Assembly: GCA_036258315.1 (NCBI GenBank)
Contig: DATADX010000055.1
Location: forward strand, 1 to 38,211
Reading direction: 5' to 3'
Length of the DNA stretch: 38,211 bases
Origin: DASSYK01 sp036258315
Lineage (GTDB): Bacteria; Actinomycetota; Thermoleophilia; Solirubrobacterales; 70-9
In this document: piece after piece, positions 22,291 through 29,795 of the stretch
Position numbering within the stretch: the first letter of the stretch is position 1
Layout of the letters: each line of letters starts with the position of its first letter
Notes under the pieces: model-generated
The model's database searches: none
What the model was told of the DNA's origin: nothing
What the model saw: only the letters and a program-made list of their open reading frames with translations
Program-made: the position numbers and the translations under genes

Positions 22291-23641
22291 TCAGCTCACC
22301 GCGACGTAGCGGACGAGTACGTAGGCGCTCGCCATCAGGATCGAGACGACGATGACCGGCAGCCCGATCTTGAGGAAGGCGACGAATCCGATCGGCTTCC
22401 CCGCCCGCTCCGCGAGGCCGGCGGCGACGACGTTGGCACCGGCCGCGACGATCGTTGCGTTTCCCCCGAAGCAGGCGCCCAGCGCGAGTGCCCACCAGTA
22501 CGCGTCGTCGTCCTCCGCACCCGCGCTCGCCTGAAGCTCGTTGACCACGGGGATCATCGCCGCCGTGAAGGGGATGTTGTCGACGATCGCCGAACCCGTC
22601 GCCGCGATCCAGATGATTCCGAGAAGCTCCGCAGTCCGCTCGCCGCCGGTGATGTCGGCGACCGCCTGCGCGACCTCGTCGATAGCGCCGGTCTCCTCGA
22701 GCGCGCCGACCATCACGAAGAGGGCGACGAAGAAGAACAGCGTCGGCCCATTCGATCTTGGACAGGGCCTGCTCGAGGTCTGTACGGGTGACCAGCAGCG
22801 CGACCGCCGCTCCCGTCAGGGCGACCGTGGCCGGCTCGATGTGGAGAGCCTGATGGGCGAAGAAGAGGAGGATGGTCGCGGCCAGAACCGGCCCGGTGCG
22901 CCGCAGCTCCTCGGGGTCACGGATCGCCGCCTTCGCATTCATCTCCGACACGTAGCGCCGGTTCGACTCGTCGATCTGAAGTCGCGGCCGGTACCAGAGG
23001 TAGAGGAGCCCCGTGATCGCCACGAAGGTGACCAGGGCGATCGGAGCGAGGTTGACGATGAACTCGTTGAAGCTGAGGTCGGTGGCCCCGGCGATGATGA
23101 TGTTCGGCGGGTCCCCGATCAGCGTCGCCGTTCCACCGATGTTCGACGAGATCACCTCGATCACGATCAGCGGAATCGGATCGACGTCGAGCGCATCCGC
23201 GACGAGGAAGGTCATCGGGACGATCAGGAGGATCGTCGTCAGGTTGTCGAGGAAGGCGGAGAGGAGCGCGGTCGTCGCGGCGAGGCTGAGGACCAGGTAG
23301 AGGGCGCGCCCGCGGGCGGCCTGGCCGGCGCGGATCGCGACGTAGTCGTAGAGTCCCGTCTGCTGGGTGAGATAGACGAGGATCATCATCCCCGCGAGCA
23401 GGCCGATCGTGTTGAAGTCGACCGACTCGATCGCCTTGTCCTGCGAGAGCTCGTCGACGAACAGCACCACGATCGCCGCGCCGAGCAGGGCGATCTTCGT
23501 GCGGTGAATCCGCTCGGATGCGATCGCCCCGAGGACGACCAGGAAGGTCCCGACCGCGATCGCCACGTCAGGTGTGGACAGCCGGCGCCGCGAAGTGAGC
23601 ACTGTTGGCCAAGGCCGCTCCCATGGGTCGACGACGAACAT
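22291..23641 (-). CDS. ArsB/NhaD-type (ion transporter superfamily) permease with a one-base frameshift
   Basis: Polytopic secondary transporter of the ArsB/NhaD (SLC13/P-protein-like) superfamily, about 449 residues if repaired. Signatures: SFxAFLDNLTTILLIVPMTFLV-like DNLTT loop, then SSNIGGTATLIGDPPNIII, the hallmark of the superfamily, and in the second half DNIPFTAAMIPVV and GGNATIVAAGANVVAAG. The first half ends in frame at ALSKIEW and the second half starts WPTLFFFVALFVMVGAL one frame away; an extra G (C on the plus strand, 22747-22749) explains it. Start ATG 23641 has GGGAAGG upstream; GTG 23602 is an alternative. Substrate could be Na+/H+, arsenite or a carboxylate; not decidable here. 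Confidence 0.88.
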
Positions 23642-23672
23642 GCCGATCAGCCTTCCCGGCGCACCTGGCGGC

Positions 23673-23678
23673 AGGATA
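23673..23678 (-). promoter_or_regulatory. Candidate -10 for the ArsB/NhaD-type transporter unit
   Basis: Minus strand TATCCT; a start near 23666 would give a leader of about 25 bases holding GGGAAGG before ATG 23641. It lies between the upstream terminator and the gene. No convincing -35. Confidence 0.35.
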
Positions 23679-23701
23679 AGGACCGGGGAGCGGCCGGGTG
23701 G

Positions 23702-23737
23702 CGAAAAGCGCTCGGCCCGCGCTGGGCGCGGGCCGAG
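23702..23737 (-). terminator. Rho-independent terminator of the APC permease unit
   Basis: Perfect 12-bp stem (CTCGGCCCGCGC at 23711-23722 with GCGCGGGCCGAG at 23726-23737) and a 3-base loop, followed on the minus strand by CGCTTTTCGC. It lies 26 bases after the stop of the 31-residue peptide, ending the permease transcript. Confidence 0.75.
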
Positions 23738-23762
23738 GCCGATTCCGGTATTCAGGCTTCGC

Positions 23763-23858
23763 TCAGACGATCGAGAGGATGATCGCGAGCAGGGCGATCA
23801 CACCCAGGACCGTCGCGCCCATCCTCAGGTCCTTCTGTCCGATGCCGGTGTCTTCCAT
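23763..23858 (-). CDS. 31-residue single-pass membrane peptide downstream of the APC permease
   Basis: ATG 23858 to TGA gives 31 residues: polar N-terminus MEDTGIGQKDLR, then one hydrophobic helix of 18-19 residues (MGATVLGVIALLAIILSI) to the end. GAAAGGA lies 7 bases before the ATG, a strong ribosome-binding site by the standards of this window. It starts 18 bases after the permease stop and ends 26 bases before a good terminator, so it lies neatly inside the permease transcript. Small subunits of this shape stabilise or regulate several transporters (for example KdpF, AcrZ), so an accessory role is plausible. I do not recognise a described family. Confidence 0.68.
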   Translation of the reverse strand: MEDTGIGQKDLRMGATVLGVIALLAIILSIV

Positions 23859-23876
23859 TCGCTCGTCCTTTCTCGC

Positions 23877-25457
23877 TCAGTCGCGGGTGACGACATCCTC
23901 CTCGAGGGTGCTGACCGGGCCCTGGTAGGTGTCCTTCGCCGAGACCAGGTACCAGATCCCGAACAGCAGCGGGAGGATGATCGCGAACGGCGTGTAGTTC
24001 ACGTTCGCCGAGTCGAACTCCTCGTTCCACGGCAGCCCGGTCGGGTCATACGGCAGGTTGAGCGAGTAGACGACGACGATCACGAACAGGATCGCGAGGA
24101 CGTTGACGATCCTGTAGCGGCCCCCGAGGTTCCACGGTCCCCGCTCGAACGACTCGCCAGCGCGCAGCCGCAGGAACACGGGGATGATGTACGCGAGGTA
24201 CAGCCCGACCGTGCAGATCCCGGTCAGCGCGAAGAACGCGAACGGGATGTCGTTCTTCCCGAACAGCGCCGGGATCGCGATGATCAGCGAGAACACCGAT
24301 ACCGCGATCACCGCGTTGAACGGCACCCGGTCGCGGTTGACCCGCCGGAACACCGCCCAGCCCGGGATCGCGCGGTCGCGCGAGAACGCGTACCACGTCC
24401 GCGAGGCACTGGTCAGCCCCGCCGCTCCGCAGAAGAACTGGCCGACGGTCGCGATCAGGACCACCATCTTCGCCGCCCAGGAATCGAGCGCCGAGTTGAA
24501 GATCCCGAAGACCGCGCCGCCCTCGTCGGTGACCGCTGCCGGGTCGTTCGCGGCGAAGAGGAAGGCGAGGATCACGAGCCAGCCGATGATCGCCGACCAG
24601 AAGACCGACCGCCACACTCCCTGGGCGGCGGAGACCGCCGCCCCCCGCGTCTCCTCGGCGGTGTGGGCCGAGGCGTCGTACCCGGTCTGGGTGTACATCC
24701 CGAGCAGGAACCCGACCGGGGCGACCAGGAACCAGAACCCGAGTCCCCCCGTGTCGCCGCCGAGCGTCCCGCTTTCGTTCAGCCGCTCGCCGAAGACGAA
24801 GTCGACGCTCTGGTGGTCGTCGGGGACGAACACCAGCAGGGCGATGATCACCGCGACGCCGAGCAGGTGCCAGCCGACCGAGATGTTGTTCATCGCGGCG
24901 AGGATCCGGTCGCCGAAGATGTTCACCAGCGTGTAGAGGAACAGGATGATGAAGAAGAGGAGCCAGGTCTCCCCGAGGATGTGAACGTCGTCGCCGAAGT
25001 TCACTCCGAAGATGTCGAGCCCATAGAGCGCCAGCAGGTTGAAGAGGAAGAACGCGCACCCGTAGGCGACCGAGGCGACGATCCCGACCAGGCCGACGAT
25101 GTTGAACCAGCCGGTCATCCAGCTCCAGCCCTTGCCGCCGAGGTCGTGCGCCCACCAGTAGGGCCCCCCCGCGGTCGGATACCTCGAGGTGAGCTCGCCC
25201 ATCGACATCGCGACCATCAGGACGAAGAAGCAGATCACCGGCCAGCCGATCGATGCCATCACCGGCCCTCCGTGCAGCCACGCGAACGAGAACGTCGTGA
25301 ACGTTCCCGCCAGGACCGAGATGATCGTGAACGAGATCGCGAAGTTGGTGAACGCGCTCCAGCCTCGCGAGAGCTCCTGCTTGTAGCCGAGCTCGGCGAG
25401 GCGCTCCTCGTCGCGCCTCACCTGATCGACATCTGAGACCCCTTCAGGTGGTGTCAC
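23877..25457 (-). CDS. APC-superfamily amino acid permease
   Basis: Twelve-helix amino acid/polyamine/organocation transporter, 526 residues. Typical first-helix region GWSAFTNFAISFTIISVLAGTF, then SMGELTSRYPTAGGPYWWAHDLGG (conserved helix 3 segment), GYDASAHTAEETRGA and a SRDRAIPGW loop. These fit the GABA/choline permease (BAT1/Hnm1-like) subgroup, so GABA, an amine or an amino acid is a likely cargo, agreeing with the nearby gamma-glutamyl amine genes, though that link is inferred. GTG 25457 has GGAGAGG upstream. Leader sequence 25458-25517 can fold over the start codon. The 31-residue peptide follows at 18 bases. Confidence 0.93.
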   Translation of the reverse strand: MTPPEGVSDVDQVRRDEERLAELGYKQELSRGWSAFTNFAISFTIISVLAGTFTTFSFAWLHGGPVMASIGWPVICFFVLMVAMSMGELTSRYPTAGGPYWWAHDLGGKGWSWMTGWFNIVGLVGIVASVAYGCAFFLFNLLALYGLDIFGVNFGDDVHILGETWLLFFIILFLYTLVNIFGDRILAAMNNISVGWHLLGVAVIIALLVFVPDDHQSVDFVFGERLNESGTLGGDTGGLGFWFLVAPVGFLLGMYTQTGYDASAHTAEETRGAAVSAAQGVWRSVFWSAIIGWLVILAFLFAANDPAAVTDEGGAVFGIFNSALDSWAAKMVVLIATVGQFFCGAAGLTSASRTWYAFSRDRAIPGWAVFRRVNRDRVPFNAVIAVSVFSLIIAIPALFGKNDIPFAFFALTGICTVGLYLAYIIPVFLRLRAGESFERGPWNLGGRYRIVNVLAILFVIVVVYSLNLPYDPTGLPWNEEFDSANVNYTPFAIILPLLFGIWYLVSAKDTYQGPVSTLEEDVVTRD

Positions 25458-25505
25458 GTACCTCTCCCTCCGTCGCGGAGGCGCCGCCTTCCTGCGACAC
25501 CACCT
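25446..25505 (-). promoter_or_regulatory. Structured mRNA leader that can occlude the permease start
   Basis: AGGTGGTGTC in the 5' leader (25505-25496, minus strand) is perfectly complementary to GACACCACCT (25455-25446), which is the last base of the GTG start plus codons 2-4. The Shine-Dalgarno lies in the 40-base loop, next to an inner hairpin CCTCCG/CGGAGG (25467-25481). This could gate translation; no known riboswitch class is recognised. Confidence 0.5.
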
Positions 25506-25523
25506 ATGTCGCGGATGACCCGC

Positions 25524-25553
25524 ACCCTAAGTGCCGAAGCGGACATCAGTCAA
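25524..25553 (-). promoter_or_regulatory. Promoter of the APC permease unit
   Basis: Minus strand -35 TTGACT (25548-25553), 18-base spacer, -10 TAGGGT (25524-25529). Predicted start near 25517 gives a leader of about 60 bases that carries the inverted repeat around the GTG start. Confidence 0.6.
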
Positions 25554-25595
25554 GCCGAATTTGTCGAATGGTTCGACCTTGTACCGATCGGCCAA

Positions 25596-26348
25596 TCAGC
25601 GACGAGCGAACCTGCCGATCAACCGTGAGAGAACGTGCTTCAGAGCGGATTGGACCTGCCGGCGCTTCGACTGCCTCTCGAGGGACCCCACGGTCACGGC
25701 GCCGAACTCCTCCAGGTGAGAGGCCAGGGCGAGAAAGACCTGCGCGGTGGTGAGGGCGTCCCCGTCCGCGTGGTGGGGGCGGTGGACGGGCAGCCCGAGC
25801 GAACGCGCAAGGCGCGAGAGGCCAGGTGAGGAGGCTCCCTCCGCCTCGTTCTCGAGCTCGCGCGTGAGGGGCGGTTTCCGTTGCAGGCGCCGAAGCTCCT
25901 CCGCGAGCAGCGCGGTGTCGACGACGGGGTTGCGAAGCTCGAGCCCACGGGCGGCGAGCGCTCGCCGCAGGAACCCGACCTCGACGGGAGCGACGTGTGC
26001 CACGAGGACCCGCCCGGTCAGTGCCGCCAACAGCTCGTCGAGGAGCTGATCGAGCGACGGGGCGCCGCGAAGGTCGCTTTCGCGCAGCCCGTGGATCCGG
26101 ATCGTCTTCGCGTCCGGCATCCGGCGCGGGCAGACGAGGCGGTGAATCGCATCGCCGAGCTTGATCCGTCCGCCCTCGACCGTGACCGTCGCGAACGAGA
26201 CGATCTCGTCCTCCACGGGGTCGAGTCCGGTCAGCTCGAGGTCGACGACGCTGAAGATGGCCCGGCGCCACGGGGTGGCGGGCGCCGGCAGCCGGGCGTC
26301 GCCGTAGGCGCGGGCGAAGGGCGAGTCCGGTCCCTCCGTCGCGTTCAC
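25596..26348 (-). CDS. DnaQ-like 3'-5' exonuclease domain protein
   Basis: DEDD-family exonuclease, 250 residues. Exo I is VVDLELTGLDPVEDEIVSFA with the D-x-E pair. Exo II aligns as AHVAPVEVGFL, where the usual Asp of HNAxFDxxFL is Glu. Exo III is HHADGDALTTAQVF with His and Asp in place. The start is GTG 26348, overlapping the TGA of the upstream regulator gene as GTGA, so it is translationally coupled to a cNMP/CBS/nucleotidyltransferase protein. That pairing recurs in bacteria and suggests a nucleotide or nucleic-acid signalling role rather than replication proofreading. A long upstream frame extension is antisense shadow and is discarded. Confidence 0.88.
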   Translation of the reverse strand: MNATEGPDSPFARAYGDARLPAPATPWRRAIFSVVDLELTGLDPVEDEIVSFATVTVEGGRIKLGDAIHRLVCPRRMPDAKTIRIHGLRESDLRGAPSLDQLLDELLAALTGRVLVAHVAPVEVGFLRRALAARGLELRNPVVDTALLAEELRRLQRKPPLTRELENEAEGASSPGLSRLARSLGLPVHRPHHADGDALTTAQVFLALASHLEEFGAVTVGSLERQSKRRQVQSALKHVLSRLIGRFARR

Positions 26349-28216
26349 GGGCCCCACGTGAGCTCGGCCGCGAAGCTCTTCTGAATCGAGGCGACCTCGC
26401 GGAACGCGTCGCGCAGGTAGCGGCGCGTGAGCGAGTTGAGCTGCTTCGGATCGAGGTGGTCGTCGGGCTCCTGCCCGCGCTCGAGCTGCTGCACCTGGTG
26501 CTCCATTCGCAGCTCCGCGAACAGGTCGTAGGCCTCGTCCAGCGTCCGCGCCTGCTCGTTGGTGAACACTCCCGCCTCGGCTCCGACTCGGAGCCGCTCG
26601 GGCGTGGCGGTCACTCGCGTCCCGGCCTTCAGCCCCGCATACCGCGCGAGGTCGACGATCGGGAGCAGTCCGCCGTGCTTGATGTCGAACGTGCCGCGGT
26701 GCTCTCCCGAGTGCTCGACGACGATGTTGCGCATGAACCCGGTCGGCGGCTTTGTCGCCAGCGCCAGTCGCAGCATCCATCGCTCGAGCGTCGTGCGATG
26801 CCGGGACTCGAGAAAGAAGCGCTTCGGGTCGAGGTCGTCGGGCCCGTATATGACGCGGCCGTCGAGCAGGATCGAGGTCGCGATCAGGACCCGCTCGTCC
26901 TCGGGGTGGCCGAGCCAGCGCTCGATCGCCGATCGCCATTCGCCGATCGAGCTGGCCGAGAACTCGTCGGAGGCGGTGACTCCGTGCGGATCGAGCCGCC
27001 ATCCGACCACCCGGAGGCAGGCGGCGACGTCCGCGGCGATCGCCCGCATGTAGCGGCGTGTCTCCGCCGCGGACAGCGTCCGCCGGGGGTTCGATGCGGC
27101 CGGTCCCGAGTCGTCCTGCCACGCCATCCCCGAATCGACGTCGGAGGCGGGGACGGGCTCGCGCCGTCCGTGGCTGCCCAGCGCGAGCCAGGAGAACTGG
27201 GTCGGCGGCTCACCCGTCGACTCGATCGCGAGCTCGATCATCCGCGTGATCAGCGCGTCGGACACGGCCGAGATCACCTGGCTCAGCTGCCAGGGCGCGA
27301 GCTCGGCTCGATGCAGCGCGATCACGGTGGAGCGGAGGCGCGCCGCGGCATCGCGGAGCTCCTCCTTGCTGTTCGCCTCGGAGATCGCCCTCCGCAGCAG
27401 GAACGGCGTGCGGGCCTCCGCTGCGACCAGGTCGATGCCGACGATCATCCCCAGTACCTCGGACCGGGCCGAGACGACGGGCACATGCCGGATGTCGTTC
27501 TCCAGCATCGCCAGCATCACGTCTGCGCCCGTCTGATCGGCCTGCACCGTGACGATCGGCGAGGTCATCGCGGTCTCGACGGGGGCATCGACGGACACGT
27601 CCCCGGCTGCGACCCGCCTTCGCAGGTCGCTGTCGGTGAGGATCCCGAGCTCGTCGTCGTTCCGGCGGATCAGCATCGAGCTGACCCCCTCGTCCACCAT
27701 CCGCTGGGCGGCCTCCCGCAGGGTCAAACCCGTGATCCCGATCACCGGCTCCCGGCGGATCAGGTCGCGCGCCGACTGCTGCGCCGTCTCGGCGCTCGCC
27801 ACATCCGCGTCGTCGGCGCCTCCCGGCTTGCGACGCCGGAGCAGCGACCGCGCCAGATACGGAAGGCTGGACGGACGCGCGAGCAGGGGCAATACCTCGG
27901 GCGCGGCCAGCGCGTAGACGAGCGAGTCCTCGTGCGCCCTCGCCTCGAACCCGGTCGGCAGCCCGGAGAGCATCGACGGATGGCCGAACAGCTCCCCCTC
28001 GCCGAGCAGGTCGAGGACCCGGCCCCGGTCGAGCAGCTCGATCGACCCCTTTCGCACCACTCGGACCTTGGTCTGCGGTCGCTCCCCCTGCGTGAAGATC
28101 ACCGTGCCGGCGGCGAAGAACTCGACCTCGGAGCGCTCTGCAAGCCGCTCGAGCGCCTCCTCGCCGAGATCGCCGAAGGGCTCGTACCGCCTCAGAAACT
28201 CAGCCACGTCGTGCAT
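26345..28216 (-). CDS. cNMP-binding / CBS / DUF294 nucleotidyltransferase-like regulator
   Basis: Multidomain cytosolic protein, 623 residues. Residues about 8-125 form a cyclic-nucleotide-binding domain (FFAAGTVIFTQGE, GELFGHPSMLSG). About 150-275 hold two CBS motifs (VDEGVSSMLIRR..GILTDSDLRRRV and DIRHVPVVSARSEVLGMI). From about 290 comes a GlnD-like putative nucleotidyltransferase, with GSHGRRE at 347-353 and acidic residues D359 and D361 as metal ligands, then the DUF294 C-terminal domain. Such proteins are thought to modify a partner in response to nucleotides, but targets are unknown. ATG 28216 lies 22 bases after the tRNA-Pro 3' end; the exonuclease gene overlaps its stop. Confidence 0.92.
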   Translation of the reverse strand: MHDVAEFLRRYEPFGDLGEEALERLAERSEVEFFAAGTVIFTQGERPQTKVRVVRKGSIELLDRGRVLDLLGEGELFGHPSMLSGLPTGFEARAHEDSLVYALAAPEVLPLLARPSSLPYLARSLLRRRKPGGADDADVASAETAQQSARDLIRREPVIGITGLTLREAAQRMVDEGVSSMLIRRNDDELGILTDSDLRRRVAAGDVSVDAPVETAMTSPIVTVQADQTGADVMLAMLENDIRHVPVVSARSEVLGMIVGIDLVAAEARTPFLLRRAISEANSKEELRDAAARLRSTVIALHRAELAPWQLSQVISAVSDALITRMIELAIESTGEPPTQFSWLALGSHGRREPVPASDVDSGMAWQDDSGPAASNPRRTLSAAETRRYMRAIAADVAACLRVVGWRLDPHGVTASDEFSASSIGEWRSAIERWLGHPEDERVLIATSILLDGRVIYGPDDLDPKRFFLESRHRTTLERWMLRLALATKPPTGFMRNIVVEHSGEHRGTFDIKHGGLLPIVDLARYAGLKAGTRVTATPERLRVGAEAGVFTNEQARTLDEAYDLFAELRMEHQVQQLERGQEPDDHLDPKQLNSLTRRYLRDAFREVASIQKSFAAELTWGP

Positions 28217-28219
28217 GAC

Positions 28220-28236
28220 AGGTCACATCCTGACCT
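28220..28236. promoter_or_regulatory. Inverted repeat between tRNA-Pro and the regulator gene
   Basis: AGGTCA, 5 bases, TGACCT, a perfect 6-bp inverted repeat filling the 22-base gap and ending 4 bases before ATG 28216. It may be a protein-binding site or a small hairpin at the tRNA 3' side. Confidence 0.35.
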
Positions 28237-28238
28237 CA

Positions 28239-28312
28239 TCGGGGCGCCCGGATTTGAACCGGGGACCTCACCGACCCGAACGGTGCGCGCTACCAGGCTG
28301 CGCCACGCCCCG
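28239..28312 (-). tRNA. tRNA-Pro (anticodon CGG)
   Basis: A 74-base cloverleaf on the minus strand. The acceptor stem CGGGGCG pairs with CGCCCCG, discriminator A. The D arm is GCGC/GCGC with AGCCTGGTA loop, the anticodon stem CACCG/CGGTG holds loop TTCGGGT (anticodon CGG, G37), and the T arm is CCCGG/CCGGG with TTCAAAT. CCA is not encoded. CGG reads proline codon CCG, a preferred codon in this GC-rich sequence. Confidence 0.97.
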
Positions 28313-28338
28313 AGGCAGCGAAGGATAGAAGGGGCGGC

Positions 28339-28368
28339 TTGAGGGCCGCGGCGCGGTCGGTGTAGGTT
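28339..28368 (+). promoter_or_regulatory. Promoter for the SnoaL/hydrolase pair, leaderless-type
   Basis: -35-like TTGAGG (28339-28344), 18-base spacer, -10 TAGGTT (28363-28368), then 6 bases and GTG 28375. No Shine-Dalgarno is present. Confidence 0.5.
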
Positions 28369-28374
28369 GGGGCG

Positions 28375-28845
28375 GTGGCCGACAACGCCGAGCTGATCCG
28401 GCGGCTCTATGACGCCCTCGACCGGCACGACGGCGAGACGATGGCGGCCTGCTACGCCCCGGACGCGCGCTTTAAGGACCCCGCGTTCGGCGAGCTCAAC
28501 GGCGAGGAGGCCGGCGACATGTGGCGGATGCTCACCTCGCGCGCCCAGGACCTCGACGTCGAGCTCGTCGATCATGCCGCCGATGGCGACGCCGGCACGG
28601 CGCACTGGATCGCCACCTACACGTTCAGGACGGGCCGCCCAGTGGTCAACGACATTCAGGCCCGGTTCAGATTCCGCGCCGGGCTGATCGCCGACCACGA
28701 GGACTCGTTCTCGTTCCGGCGCTGGGCCCGCCAGGCGCTCGGCCCGGCCGGCGCGGTGCTCGGGCTGCCTCCCTTCAACCGGCTGGTCCGCCGCCGGGCG
28801 CGCGCCGATCTCGACGAGTTCAGGGCGGCTCGGGCGGAGGCCTAG
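28375..28845 (+). CDS. SnoaL-like (NTF2-fold) protein
   Basis: Second SnoaL-like protein of the window, 156 residues: ELIRRLYDALDRHDGETMAACYAPDARFKDPAFGEL is the usual first helix and strand, followed by the beta-sheet part HWIATYTFRTGR and IQARFRFRAGLI. A C-terminal extension after about residue 118 (RQALGPAGAVLGLPPFNRLVRRRARADL) resembles the extra helix seen in a subgroup of NTF2-like proteins. GTG 28375 follows a TAGGTT box by 6 bases. The stop TAG overlaps the GTG of the alpha/beta hydrolase by one base, so they form an operon and may act on the same small molecule. Substrate unknown. Confidence 0.87.
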   Translation: MADNAELIRRLYDALDRHDGETMAACYAPDARFKDPAFGELNGEEAGDMWRMLTSRAQDLDVELVDHAADGDAGTAHWIATYTFRTGRPVVNDIQARFRFRAGLIADHEDSFSFRRWARQALGPAGAVLGLPPFNRLVRRRARADLDEFRAARAEA

Positions 28846-29795
28846 TGGGCGCGCTCGACCCGCTCGAGTTTCTGCCCTGGGAGACGCAGCTGCACGGTCA
28901 TGACGTGATCTACCGCAAGGCGGGCAGCGGGCCGGCGGTGGTCCTCATCCACGGAATGGTCAACTCCTCCCGGCACTGGGAGGAGGTCGCGCTCAGGCTC
29001 GCCGACGACCACGCGGTGATCGCCCCGGACCTGATCGGGCACGGCGACTCGGCAGCGGTGCGAGGCGACTACTCGCTCGGAGCCCACGCGTCCAGCATCC
29101 GCGACCTACTCGCCACCCTCGGGGTCGAGCGGGCGACGATCGTCGGGCACTCGCTCGGCGGAGGGATCGCGATGCAGTTCTTCTATCAGTTCCCGCAGCG
29201 CACCGAGCGACTCGTGCTCGTTTCGAGCGGGGGCCTCGGCCGCGACGTCAGCCCCCTGCTCAGAGGAGCCGCCGCCCCCGGAGCCTCGGCGCTGATCTGG
29301 GCGGCGGCGCACCCGCGCGTGCTGGATGCCCTGTGGGACTTCGGCGAGCGGATGCGCGAGCGCGGCCGGCGCGGGGGCGTTTACCCGCAGGCGATCGCCC
29401 GCGCGTTGCGCCCTCTCCAGCGCCCCGGCGCCCGCCAGGCCTTCCTGCAGACGCTGCGCTCGGTGATCGACGCCCGGGGCCAGAAGGTCAGCGCGCGCGA
29501 CAGGCTCTACCTGCTGGACTGGTTCCCGACCCTGATCGTGTGGGGCGAGCGCGATCACACGATCCCGATCGCTCACGGCCGCGCCGCGCACGAGGCGATC
29601 GCCGGAAGCCGGTTCGAGACGCTCCCCCGAGCCGCTCATTTTCCCCACCTCGAGGACCCCGAGGGGCTCGCCGCGGCGATCTCGGACTTCGTGCGGACCA
29701 CCGGGCCCGGGCGGCTCGACGACGGCGATTGGGGCGAGGTGCTGAAGGCGCGTCCTCCGCGCCGGCGGACCAAGCGGAGTGCGCTCGAGGGTTAG
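28845..29795 (+). CDS. Alpha/beta hydrolase
   Basis: Alpha/beta-hydrolase-fold enzyme, 316 residues. It has LIHGMVNSSRHWEE as the oxyanion-hole HG loop, DLIGHGDS, nucleophile elbow VGHSLGGGIAMQF, the catalytic acid in VWGERDHTIP and the catalytic His in RAAHFPHLEDP. It resembles small-molecule esterase/epoxide-hydrolase-like enzymes of about 280-320 residues; the basic tail RPPRRRTKRSALEG is extra. The start GTG 28845 overlaps the previous TAG (TAGTG), implying coupled translation with the SnoaL protein. The stop overlaps the convergent TVP38-type gene by 4 bases (TTAG). The substrate is not evident. Confidence 0.92.
   Translation: MGALDPLEFLPWETQLHGHDVIYRKAGSGPAVVLIHGMVNSSRHWEEVALRLADDHAVIAPDLIGHGDSAAVRGDYSLGAHASSIRDLLATLGVERATIVGHSLGGGIAMQFFYQFPQRTERLVLVSSGGLGRDVSPLLRGAAAPGASALIWAAAHPRVLDALWDFGERMRERGRRGGVYPQAIARALRPLQRPGARQAFLQTLRSVIDARGQKVSARDRLYLLDWFPTLIVWGERDHTIPIAHGRAAHEAIAGSRFETLPRAAHFPHLEDPEGLAAAISDFVRTTGPGRLDDGDWGEVLKARPPRRRTKRSALEG

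Noticed and set aside
23574..25436. 620-codon open frame on the plus strand across the APC permease
   Set aside because: Antisense to a clear 12-helix permease; the translation is a repetitive Arg/Asp/Glu-rich shadow.
26456..28342. 628-codon open frame on the plus strand opposite the cNMP/CBS regulator, running into the tRNA
   Set aside because: Includes the antisense of a tRNA and has no domain signature.
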